In this document: piece by piece, positions 8,135 through 15,210 of the stretch
Layout of the letters: each line of letters starts with the position of its first letter
How positions within the stretch are numbered: position 1 is the stretch's first letter
NCBI GenBank assembly: GCA_041738295.1
Contig: JBGSQC010000026.1
Span: 1-27,606, forward strand
Source: Zhengella sp041738295
GTDB lineage: Bacteria > Pseudomonadota > Alphaproteobacteria > Rhizobiales > Rhizobiaceae
DNA: 27,606 nt
Direction: 5' to 3'
Notes under the pieces: model-generated
Told to the model about the DNA's origin: nothing
Seen by the model: only the letters and a program-made list of their open reading frames with translations
Database searches by the model: none
Translations under genes and position numbers: made by a program

Positions 8135-8287
8135 CACCCCCACCCCTTACCCCTCCCCTCAGGGGGAGGGGGACAGGAAACGTCACGTCCCCTTCTTGCG
8201 CCTTTCTGCCAGGCGCTCAGTTGAAGAAAGATGCTCAGCGCGGGTGTCCTCCCTCCCCCTTGAGGGGAGGGATAGAGGGTGGGGGTG
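8135..8287. repeat. Palindromic C/G-rich intergenic repeat element
   Basis: Arms of about 35-40 bases at 8135-8169 and 8249-8287 are near-perfect reverse complements. The left arm starts CACCCCCACCCCTTACCCCT and the right arm ends with AGAGGGTGGGGGTG. Each arm also contains its own small dyad (CCCTCAGGGGGAGGG). The look is that of the mosaic palindromic elements (RIME-like) scattered between genes in rhizobia. It fills most of the 231-bp gap between the interrupted gene and the AAA+ gene, the only large gap between otherwise close genes here. Confidence 0.75.
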
Positions 8288-8352
8288 ACTTCGACTCCAT
8301 CATCCCTGCAATTGCCTGCTCATTTCCCCAGTAGCCATCAAGGAACCCGCCC

Positions 8353-10263
8353 ATGGATACCGGCCTGACCACCATCCACGAGGACGACATCGCCAAGCAT
8401 CTGGCGACAGCGCAGAGCTTCATCACCCGCATCATCGTGCTGGAGGATGGTGACGGGCGGTCATCGACCGCGCTCGCCGGAACGGGCCGCCGCTTCGTTT
8501 CCACCGTTGCCACGGGCGCGGTGCGCAAGACGCGGGAAGTGGAACTGTCGAAAACCGTGGCAGCCGTTGCCAAGGGCGACCAGCTTCTCTCCATCCCTGC
8601 CCACACGCTGCTGTTTCGCGCGCGGCGCGGCATTGCGGTGGCGCTTGCGGTGGCCGATGTCTTTGCCAAGGGATCGAACCTTGAAGACCTGCAGGCCAGG
8701 AATGCCCGCACGCCGCTCGATGGCGCGGATGCGACCGAATTCCGCAAATTGCTGAACGCCAGCGCCTATGTCGCGGGGTTCACGCTCGCATCTTACCTGG
8801 CCCAGATGATCGAGAGTTCCGACGAGCCGGCCAATGATGTGCAGGAGCCGAACTTCCTGTTCGACACGCCGCAGGATGCGGTGAAGTCCATTGTCTCCGG
8901 CCTCGACAAGGCCATTGCCGGATCGCCGGACGATGCTACCATGATCACGCGCGCCAAGGGCCTTGCCCGTATCGCGCTGGAAGGGCTGATTTCACGCAAG
9001 GGCCGGTTTGACGGGCTGGGCTCGTTTGACGATGTGCATCTGCGCATCGAGGCGGACGACTTCACGTTGAACGGCTTTGACGTGATGCCCGGTGCCAAGG
9101 CCAAGCCCCTGGTCATGAGTTTCATGAAGCCGGAGCAGATCATCGGCAACCACATTGCCAAATACCAGGCGATGCGGCTGGCCAAGATGGTGATGGCCTA
9201 TGATTTCGACCGCCAGATGAACCCCTTCGTGGAACTGGGCGGCTTCCTCTTCACTTTCATCGGCGACGGCGCGCCCGGCACCGGCAAGACCATCCTGATC
9301 CAGATGACGGCCGGGCTGATCCATGGCTACTGTCAGATAGCCGGCTATCCGTTCCACTACGAGAATTTCGGCGTAGACCAGATTTCGTCCTACCAGGGCA
9401 AGAGCGGCCAGAACTGCAAGGCCTTCATCGACAATGTGATCAATCCCAAGGCCATTGGTTTCGGCACCATCGACGACATTGACCAGGTGGCGGCCAAGCG
9501 CTCCGACGACCGGGCGTCAGCCGGCCAGCACGAGATCACCGGCGTGCTGATGAGCGCATTCGCCGGCGCGCAAACCGTGGTGCGTGGCAATTGCTCGTTC
9601 GGCATGTTCTCCAACTATCCGGAAAATGTCGACGATGCGCTGCGCCAGCGCGCCGGCGCCCGCTGGCTGGTGGACGGACCGCAGACCGAGGATGACTACA
9701 TCGACATTTTCGTGCTGCTGGCGGGCAAGAACCATTCCATCCCGCTTGGTGACCATGATGTGGGCGCGACGCAGCAGATCAAGAAGGCGGTGTCGGTTGC
9801 CTATGAGCAGCATTCCAAGCCGCAGGAGGAAGGGCTCATCAAGGTGCATGACCGCTTCCTCACCGATCATGGCGAGCCGAAGACCATGGCCGATATCGGT
9901 GCCTATCTGCACATGATCAAGGTGGCCGAGCCGCGCTTTACCGGCCGCGCGATCAAGAACATCACCGACGCCATCAAGATGCGCGCCATGGACATTGACC
10001 TGCCGGACGAGTGGTTCGAGACGCCCGACACCTTCATGCGCAAGAGCTATGATGAGAAGAAGGCGATGATCTCTGATCTGCGCCAGCCCTTCACCATGGC
10101 CATGGTGATGCAGGAGATCAACCGCTACGCAGACTCGGAATTCCGCTATTCCGACCGCTCCGATGACACCGATGTCAACCGCATCATCCGCGACCACCGC
10201 CTGCGGGAAAGGGCGGTTCGCGAGATCGACGACATGAAGAAGCGGGGTGTGTGGGCGGGGTGA
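8353..10263 (+). CDS. AAA+ family ATPase of the uncharacterised cluster
   Basis: This 636-residue cytosolic protein has an AAA+ core in its second half. Walker A GDGAPGTGKT is at about 304-313, and a Walker B-like strand FGTIDDID at about 369-376. The NVDDALRQRAGAR segment (about 419-431) could hold the arginine finger, and a helical lid-like domain follows. The first 300 residues have no recognised domain and include a helical stretch rich in small residues. No protease, nuclease or membrane domain is attached. Its position among coiled-coil, unknown and DUF2333-like membrane genes suggests it remodels a complex that these proteins form. The start follows a weak AAGGAA site. The gene itself is intact, unlike the two unknown genes on either side of it. 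Confidence 0.88.
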   Translation: MDTGLTTIHEDDIAKHLATAQSFITRIIVLEDGDGRSSTALAGTGRRFVSTVATGAVRKTREVELSKTVAAVAKGDQLLSIPAHTLLFRARRGIAVALAVADVFAKGSNLEDLQARNARTPLDGADATEFRKLLNASAYVAGFTLASYLAQMIESSDEPANDVQEPNFLFDTPQDAVKSIVSGLDKAIAGSPDDATMITRAKGLARIALEGLISRKGRFDGLGSFDDVHLRIEADDFTLNGFDVMPGAKAKPLVMSFMKPEQIIGNHIAKYQAMRLAKMVMAYDFDRQMNPFVELGGFLFTFIGDGAPGTGKTILIQMTAGLIHGYCQIAGYPFHYENFGVDQISSYQGKSGQNCKAFIDNVINPKAIGFGTIDDIDQVAAKRSDDRASAGQHEITGVLMSAFAGAQTVVRGNCSFGMFSNYPENVDDALRQRAGARWLVDGPQTEDDYIDIFVLLAGKNHSIPLGDHDVGATQQIKKAVSVAYEQHSKPQEEGLIKVHDRFLTDHGEPKTMADIGAYLHMIKVAEPRFTGRAIKNITDAIKMRAMDIDLPDEWFETPDTFMRKSYDEKKAMISDLRQPFTMAMVMQEINRYADSEFRYSDRSDDTDVNRIIRDHRLRERAVREIDDMKKRGVWAG

Positions 10264-10276
10264 GGTGTGATGAGGC

Positions 10277-11203
10277 TCATTCTTTGCGGGTCGGTTTGGT
10301 AATGATAGACCAACTGGTCGAGTTGACTGTGTTGAATGCGAGCACCTTGAACAAGGAAGACAGGAAGCCGTCGTCGCCCACTTCAGGACCGAAACGCTCT
10401 GTAACCCGGTTCAGCAGTTGATGGTACAGGCTTATTCCGTTGGGTGCCTCTTCGTCCATGACTGCATGTACGGCTCTACCCGCATTCCTAACCTGATTAG
10501 AGAATGATCCCTCAGATATTTCATAAGCCTCCACGATGCGGTCGAGAAGGGGCCTGTCGAGTATTGGTTCCGGATTGGGGTTTGCGAACCCCGTATGGCC
10601 AGCCTCTACGAACGTATACCGGTTGTGACCGGATAACTTTTTTGCGCTGACGAAATTTGTATTGGCGATCAAAGTCGAGCTTTCCTCACATTTCCAGAGG
10701 TCTGCCTTTTTCAAAAAGGCCGCGCAGGAATAGGTGACGATTCCCGCTTTAGAGAGCCTGTTTTCTAATTGTTCCAGTCTGATTTGTTGTTGCTTGTCGA
10801 TTTTGTATTCGAAGTAGGCTTGCCCCCAATGATCACCGCAAGCGCCCTGTTCGGTAGATTGGTACGGTCGCTTGTGCTGGACAAAAAAGTTGAGCGACTT
10901 GTTTGGAAAAACGTTATCAGCGAAACGCCTCCATTCTTCTATGAAAAGCGGATGCATTCGTTGACCGAGCCAGAACTCGGGTTCCCACGTCGGCCAAACT
11001 CGATACATCCAACGCCTAACTGGTACTGGAGTCGGAAATCCAAATCGTATCAATCGAATTGGGTCGATCCAAAGCGCCCCGTCGAATCCCAGAAAAAACT
11101 CATCAGTTTGCCCAGGAGACCAAGTAACGCTACCAAGTTTTGTCAGTTCTTGGATAAACAGGCTTTCGTATTCTCGTTCTTGAAATTCCGCCGGAATTGC
11201 CAT
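10277..11203 (-). CDS. Hypothetical protein, possibly a PD-(D/E)XK-type nuclease
   Basis: This 308-residue protein is not recognised as a named family. The pattern E11/E13 ... LGFDGALW (D41) ... FFVQHKRPY (Q109-x-K111) fits the spacing and hydrophobic setting of a PD-(D/E)XK nuclease core with Gln in the third position. This is only a motif-level suggestion. The start at 11203 has GGGAAG nearby; the frame stays open further upstream but there it runs over the antitoxin gene. The DNA is visibly richer in A/T than the flanking genes, and the gene faces against the cluster, both signs of horizontal acquisition. It follows the higBA-type module on the same strand, so it may be the third gene of that unit. 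Confidence 0.7.
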   Translation of the reverse strand: MAIPAEFQEREYESLFIQELTKLGSVTWSPGQTDEFFLGFDGALWIDPIRLIRFGFPTPVPVRRWMYRVWPTWEPEFWLGQRMHPLFIEEWRRFADNVFPNKSLNFFVQHKRPYQSTEQGACGDHWGQAYFEYKIDKQQQIRLEQLENRLSKAGIVTYSCAAFLKKADLWKCEESSTLIANTNFVSAKKLSGHNRYTFVEAGHTGFANPNPEPILDRPLLDRIVEAYEISEGSFSNQVRNAGRAVHAVMDEEAPNGISLYHQLLNRVTERFGPEVGDDGFLSSLFKVLAFNTVNSTSWSIITKPTRKE

Positions 11204-11285
11204 CGATCTTCCCAGGCCGGTGATATCTTCATAGGAGGGTAAATGGAGTTCGCGTTTTCTGCAATCCAAGGACGAACGGAAAACT

Positions 11286-11630
11286 TCACACCAGTTCCTC
11301 GATCCCCACGCCCAGCGCTTCGGCCAGCTTCTTCCAGGTCTGCACAGATGCATTGGCGCGGCCGGCCTCGATGTCGGCAATCTGGACGCGGTTGACGCCG
11401 GAAGTCCGCGCCAGGGCAGACTGGCTGAAGCCCCGCCACTCGCGAAACACCTTGAGCGGGCTTTCACCATCGACCAGGCGCAGCATGAAAGCCTGCGGAA
11501 GGCCTTCGCCGCCCTCGGCCACGGCGCGGTCGAAAGCAAGCATGTCTTCCAGTTCTTCCTTGGCTGACACAAGCGCTTCGTAATCGGCCTTGGGGATGCG
11601 TATCACTTCCATTGTCTTGTCCTCACTCAT
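11286..11630 (-). CDS. Antitoxin with C-terminal Xre helix-turn-helix (HigA-like)
   Basis: This 114-residue protein carries an Xre-type helix-turn-helix in its second half (GFSQSALARTSGVNRVQIADIEAG, then ASVQTWKKLAEALGV). A short acidic, helical N-terminal part (IRIPKADYEALVSAKEELEDM) probably wraps the toxin. The start overlaps the end of the toxin gene by eight bases, giving the toxin-first order of higBA modules. It would bind the toxin and autorepress the operon at the palindromes at 11891-11913. Base composition matches the chromosome better than that of the downstream gene. Confidence 0.85.
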   Translation of the reverse strand: MSEDKTMEVIRIPKADYEALVSAKEELEDMLAFDRAVAEGGEGLPQAFMLRLVDGESPLKVFREWRGFSQSALARTSGVNRVQIADIEAGRANASVQTWKKLAEALGVGIEELV

Positions 11631-11871
11631 AGATGCTGCCGCGCGATCCGATGTCGAGAATGTCCAGCACCTCGCCGTCCAGCATGATCACGCGCCAGTC
11701 GCCGACCCGAAGCCTGATGCCATCACGACCCTTGAGTGCCGTGATATTGGCAGCTTGCGACGCGGGGTCCATTGCATAGGCTTCGATCTTGCCAACGATA
11801 CGGTGAGCCGTGTTGGCTGGCATGCGGCGCAGTGCCTTTCGTGCGGCAGGGCGATACAGGATCGGCTTCAT
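11623..11871 (-). CDS. RelE/ParE-superfamily toxin (HigB-like)
   Basis: The protein has 82 residues from the ATG at 11871; a TTG at 11886 would add five. The fold pattern is RelE/ParE-like: YRPAARKALRRMP in the first helix, then ITALKGRDGIRLRVGDWRVIM with the basic strand residues (RLRVGDWRVI) common to the family, ending in LDIGSRGSIYE. HigB-type members cleave ribosome-bound mRNA; ParE-type members target gyrase, and the sequence alone does not settle which. It is the first gene of the pair and is separated from the divergent phd/vapC pair by about 150 bases. Confidence 0.85.
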   Translation of the reverse strand: MKPILYRPAARKALRRMPANTAHRIVGKIEAYAMDPASQAANITALKGRDGIRLRVGDWRVIMLDGEVLDILDIGSRGSIYE

Positions 11872-11890
11872 GGCTGACTGTAGCAAGCAA

Positions 11891-11913
11891 CTACATTGTA
11901 GTCAATGACTACA
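11891..11913. promoter_or_regulatory. Operator dyads of the higBA-type module
   Basis: CTACATTGTAG (11891-11901) is a dyad, and it overlaps TGTAGTCAATGACTACA (11897-11913), a perfect eight-base dyad around one central base. Together they form three alternating half-sites 20-42 bases upstream of the toxin start. This is the usual position for autorepression by a helix-turn-helix antitoxin. Confidence 0.7.
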
Positions 11914-11965
11914 TTTGGACACTGCCAATGCAGATTTATCATCCGGCATCTCCCGCCCTCGCCAA

Positions 11966-11994
11966 TTGCACTCGCGCTGCCTCGCGCCTATATT
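11966..11994 (+). promoter_or_regulatory. Promoter of the phd/vapC pair
   Basis: TTGCAC (11966-11971) and TATATT (11989-11994) are 17 bases apart, ending 31 bases before the antitoxin start. The perfect eight-base palindrome AGCTAGCT follows at once (11996-12003) and could be part of the autoregulatory operator. Confidence 0.6.
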
Positions 11995-12025
11995 CAGCTA
12001 GCTTAGCCAGAATTGGGATCAGCCC

Positions 12026-12271
12026 ATGGAAACCATCGGAACGTTTGAAGCCAAGAACCGACTGAGCGAGCTGCTCGACCGGGTGCAGAAGGGCGAGGAA
12101 ATCACCATCACGCGCAACGGCAAACCTGTGGCGCGCCTTGTTGCGCCGGCCGATGACGAGGAGCGCAAGGAACAGGCGCGCGCGGCGGCCGAGCGCATCA
12201 GGCAGATGCGCAAGGGTGTCACGCTTGGCGGCATTTCCATCAAGGACCTGATTGAGGAAGGCCGGCGTTGA
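12026..12271 (+). CDS. Phd/YefM-family antitoxin (VapB partner)
   Basis: This 81-residue protein has a Phd-type N-terminal DNA-binding fold (GTFEAKNRLSELLDRVQKGE, then ITITRNGKPVARLV). A charged helical tail (EERKEQARAAAERIRQMRKG) and a short end (GGISIKDLIEEGRR) should occupy the PIN toxin. Its stop overlaps the toxin start (TTGA), the tight coupling usual for these modules. Confidence 0.92.
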   Translation: METIGTFEAKNRLSELLDRVQKGEEITITRNGKPVARLVAPADDEERKEQARAAAERIRQMRKGVTLGGISIKDLIEEGRR

Positions 12272-12690
12272 CCGTCATTGTCGATTCCTCAATCACCTTG
12301 TCATGGTACTTCGAGGACGAAACCAACCCGTATGGGGAAGCCGTGCTGAACGCCGTGATCGAGAATGGTGCCCTAGCGCCCTTTCACTGGAAGGCTGAGG
12401 TGGCCAATGGCCTGCTCATGGGGATCAGGCGAAAGCGGATATCTGCGGACTATCGCGACCGTGTTCTCACCGAACTGGAAAAGCTGGCGATCGAAACCGA
12501 CCTTGCCGGCCACGACCATGTCTGGTCTGCGACCGGGACAATAGCCGCCGAACATGGCCTGACCGTCTATGATGCCATCTATCTGGAGGCAGCGCTCCGG
12601 CTTCGCTTGCCCCTTGCCACACTCGACCGCAGGTTGGCACAAGCGGCAAAGGCTGCCGGCGCCGGGATTTGGGACACAGTCACACCATGA
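12268..12690 (+). CDS. vapC: PIN-domain ribonuclease toxin (VapC family)
   Basis: This 140-residue toxin starts with TTG inside the antitoxin stop. The PIN acidic residues are all present: D6 (VIVDSS), E44 (KAEVAN), D102 (TVYDAIYLE) and D120 (TLDRR). VapC toxins are magnesium-dependent RNases acting on tRNA, rRNA or mRNA; the target here cannot be read. Its stop overlaps the ATG of the next gene (ATGA at 12687-12690), so the toxin gene is joined translationally to the fourth gene of the host cluster, an unusual arrangement for an inserted module. Confidence 0.92.
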   Translation: MTVIVDSSITLSWYFEDETNPYGEAVLNAVIENGALAPFHWKAEVANGLLMGIRRKRISADYRDRVLTELEKLAIETDLAGHDHVWSATGTIAAEHGLTVYDAIYLEAALRLRLPLATLDRRLAQAAKAAGAGIWDTVTP

Positions 12691-13904
12691 AACGCCTCGT
12701 TGATTCCGATCTCATCTACGGCCGGCTGCTCACCATTTCCGAGCCGCATCTCATCGCCCGCTACAACAAGGCCCTGAAGGCCTTCGGCCTTGCGGAGACC
12801 AGGCTCACCAGCATCGACATTGACCGCACCGGCTTCTCGCCGCAGGTGGCCGACGAGTTGAAGGATTTCGATTATCTCGATCCCAACGGCATCAACCGGC
12901 GCTTCATCATCCTGACACCGTCGCAGATGGACCTGCCGGTGGTGCACACCCGCTTCTCCAACACATCGACCCTGATGTTCGAGTTCATGAGCGCCAATGC
13001 GCGCGCCATCAATGCGCTCACCATCAAGGATGTGATCTATGGCGAGATCGAGGATTCGGTCGCCTTCGTTGATGACATCGAGGACCTGCTGTCGATCAAC
13101 CAGGTGCAGTTCCGCGTGCTGTCGGCGGAAGATGTGGTGGGCAAGGCCGGAGAGTTGCGCATGCTGGTCGACCGGCTGAAAAGCGAACCGGAAACCTGGC
13201 GCGACAATGTCATGCTGGAGCGCATGGTGGACTTGGCCAAGGTGACCGGTGACATCCGCGAGAACGCGCTGGTGCCCGACAAGGTGGTGTTCCGCCACAA
13301 TGCCTATTGGACCAGCCATTTCGGTGGGCTTTACGTGTTCATCGACGACAAGACGACGACCGTGATCGCGCGGCCCGATGCGCCGGGCTTCCGCCGGTCG
13401 CGGCCATGGCAGGTTTCCTACTTGTCACTGGATGATGCCGACCGGGTGTTCCGCTTCCTGGCCGAAAGCGGGCGGCTGGACCTGCCGCGCGCGTCATGGC
13501 TTGAGCAATCGGGCACCCTGGAACACCGCGCCGAAATGAAGGTGCGCCAGCTGATGCATGAGCTGGAGCCGGAACGTGATCTCAGTTCGGTCGACAAGGT
13601 CTGGGTGCAGACCTGGATGCACAAATACGCCGATCTCATCAATCATGAGGGAACCTATCCCTTCCTGATGGCGGCCAAGCGCGCGCTGGCGCAGACCGGA
13701 AAGCTGGATGTCGGACAAATCCGGCCGGACCAGCGCTTCCTGGTGGTGCGCGCCAAGCCTGATCACCCGGATGCCTGGCTGACAAACCGGCTGATTTCCG
13801 ACTTCGTGCCGTTTGACTACATCTCGCGATATGTGTTCAACAAACAGGGCTTCTACAGCGACTACACAACCCGTTCCGAAGTTTGGCGCGAGAATGTTGT
13901 CTAG
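12687..13904 (+). CDS. Unknown protein of the cluster, ending at a premature TAG
   Basis: The product is 405 residues from the ATG at 12687 (MKRLVDSDLIYGRL); a start 18 bases earlier is possible but lacks support. It ends at TAG 13902-13904. The same frame continues for 22 more codons (ALKSTYLKDKAAF...LYGLKD) to TGA at 13971-13973, and the next gene begins 18 bases later behind AAGGGGA. That spacing says the natural end is 13973 and the TAG is premature, probably from CAG (Gln). The protein is soluble with no signal peptide; motifs are not catalytic in any way I recognise. It resembles a family of about 430 residues that I believe is catalogued as DUF6638 in Hyphomicrobiales (from memory, unsure). 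Loss of 22 residues could leave a working protein. Confidence 0.8.
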   Translation: MKRLVDSDLIYGRLLTISEPHLIARYNKALKAFGLAETRLTSIDIDRTGFSPQVADELKDFDYLDPNGINRRFIILTPSQMDLPVVHTRFSNTSTLMFEFMSANARAINALTIKDVIYGEIEDSVAFVDDIEDLLSINQVQFRVLSAEDVVGKAGELRMLVDRLKSEPETWRDNVMLERMVDLAKVTGDIRENALVPDKVVFRHNAYWTSHFGGLYVFIDDKTTTVIARPDAPGFRRSRPWQVSYLSLDDADRVFRFLAESGRLDLPRASWLEQSGTLEHRAEMKVRQLMHELEPERDLSSVDKVWVQTWMHKYADLINHEGTYPFLMAAKRALAQTGKLDVGQIRPDQRFLVVRAKPDHPDAWLTNRLISDFVPFDYISRYVFNKQGFYSDYTTRSEVWRENVV

Positions 13905-13991
13905 GCGCTGAAAAGCACTTATCTGAAGGACAAGGCGGCGTTTCGCCTGAAGCTTTACGGGCTGAAAGACTGATCCTGGAAGGGGACCCTC

Positions 13992-15101
13992 ATGATCGAT
14001 CCGATCATCAATTTTTTCACGCAGGTCTTCTACTGGATCGGGCGCGGCGTCGGCATCCTTGTCGGCTGGCTGCTCTGGCCCTTCCTGTGGTTCGGCCGCT
14101 GGTGGCTGGCCAAGGGCTGGATCGTCAAGTCGGTGGTTGGTGCCATCGTGGCGGTGATCGCGCTGTTCTACGCTTATTTCGCGGTGCAGACGCAGGTCTG
14201 GTCCAATTTCAATCCGGATTATGTCGCGGCCTACGAGTATGAAAAGCGGGTGACAAAGCCCGGCGAACCGGTTGCCGACAAGCCCGGCACCTGCGGCACC
14301 TCGGCGATGGTCGAGATGGTGGCGGACCTGACCGACTTCAACGTGAACCAGAACGCCTGGATCCCGGCCATGCTGGCCACCAAGGCGGGCTTCTTTGGCC
14401 TCGACTGGAAATACACGCCCTATTTCGACAACAAGGCAGCCTTCCAGCTCGGCATCAATGAAATCATGAGGCGCACCTCCTTCGAGCTGGCAGACCGGCT
14501 GGCGCGCGTTCGCGGCACCTCCCAGATAGACCAGAACCTGCAGGATGCCCGCCAGAACCTCAACTATCCGGAAGACCGCTGGTATCTGACGACACAGGCA
14601 CCCTGGTTCGTGACGCCGACGCCGGTCACCTATCGCCAGGCCGTCACCAACCTTCGCGCCTTTAACGAGCGCATGGGTGCCTGCCAGGCCACGTTTGATC
14701 CGCGTGCCGACAATCTGCTGCGCTTCCTGGATACCCTGACCAATTCCATCGGCTCCACGTCCGATATCCTGCGCAGCCGGATGGATGCGTCCAATGCCGG
14801 CTGGTTCGACACAAGGGCGGATGACCGCTTCTGGTTTGCCTATGGCCAGCTTTATGCGCTGAACGGCATCATGGCGGCAGCCCAGTCCGATTTCCGCGCG
14901 GTGTTCACCGAGCGCAATCTCGACAAGACCTGGTCCGAGGCAAGAGCCCAGCTTCGCGCTTCGCTCAACATGCAGCCGATGATCATTTCCAATGGCAGCG
15001 AGTCGGCCTTCCTGATGCCGTCGCATCTGGCCAATATGGGCTTCTACATTCTGCGGGTTCGCTCCAACATGACGGAGATGCGCGACATCCTCGACCGGTG
15101 A
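13992..15101 (+). CDS. DUF2333-like inner-membrane protein, last gene of the cluster
   Basis: The protein has 369 residues. The N-terminus is strongly hydrophobic (about 6-38, with WIGRGVGILVGWLLWPFLW, then about 49-66), so it is anchored by one hairpin or two segments. The remaining 300 residues are soluble, probably periplasmic and largely helical. Length, the single anchor region and the W/D/R-rich helical body fit DUF2333 (COG5345), a family of unknown function; this is by eye. It shares direction and close spacing with the fourth gene and is followed by a strong terminator. It gives the cluster a membrane component that could be the partner of the AAA+ ATPase. Confidence 0.8.
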   Translation: MIDPIINFFTQVFYWIGRGVGILVGWLLWPFLWFGRWWLAKGWIVKSVVGAIVAVIALFYAYFAVQTQVWSNFNPDYVAAYEYEKRVTKPGEPVADKPGTCGTSAMVEMVADLTDFNVNQNAWIPAMLATKAGFFGLDWKYTPYFDNKAAFQLGINEIMRRTSFELADRLARVRGTSQIDQNLQDARQNLNYPEDRWYLTTQAPWFVTPTPVTYRQAVTNLRAFNERMGACQATFDPRADNLLRFLDTLTNSIGSTSDILRSRMDASNAGWFDTRADDRFWFAYGQLYALNGIMAAAQSDFRAVFTERNLDKTWSEARAQLRASLNMQPMIISNGSESAFLMPSHLANMGFYILRVRSNMTEMRDILDR

Positions 15102-15147
15102 AACCATTCTGCCCATGTCGCAATAGGCGCATGGCGTGTCACAAACA

Positions 15148-15186
15148 GGAAAGCAGCAAGACCATGGGAATGTCTTGCTGCTTTTC
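15148..15186 (+). terminator. Terminator closing the uncharacterised cluster
   Basis: A perfect 13-base stem, AAAGCAGCAAGAC / GTCTTGCTGCTTT, with a nine-base loop lies 46 bases after the DUF2333-like stop and ends in a T-rich stretch. As the arms are A/T-ended it could work in either direction, but only the plus-strand genes need it. Confidence 0.8.
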
Positions 15187-15210
15187 TGATTTCAAAGTGC
15201 CGGGGAGGGC

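Noticed and set aside
11204..11572. N-terminal extension of the nuclease-like protein over the antitoxin gene
   Set aside because: The extension beyond about 11290 is an out-of-frame reading of the helix-turn-helix gene; the ATG at 11203 has a ribosome site.
13494..15116. 540-codon minus-strand frame over the DUF2333-like gene
   Set aside because: Covers two plus-strand genes and has shadow composition; the plus-strand genes have ribosome sites and fitting spacing.
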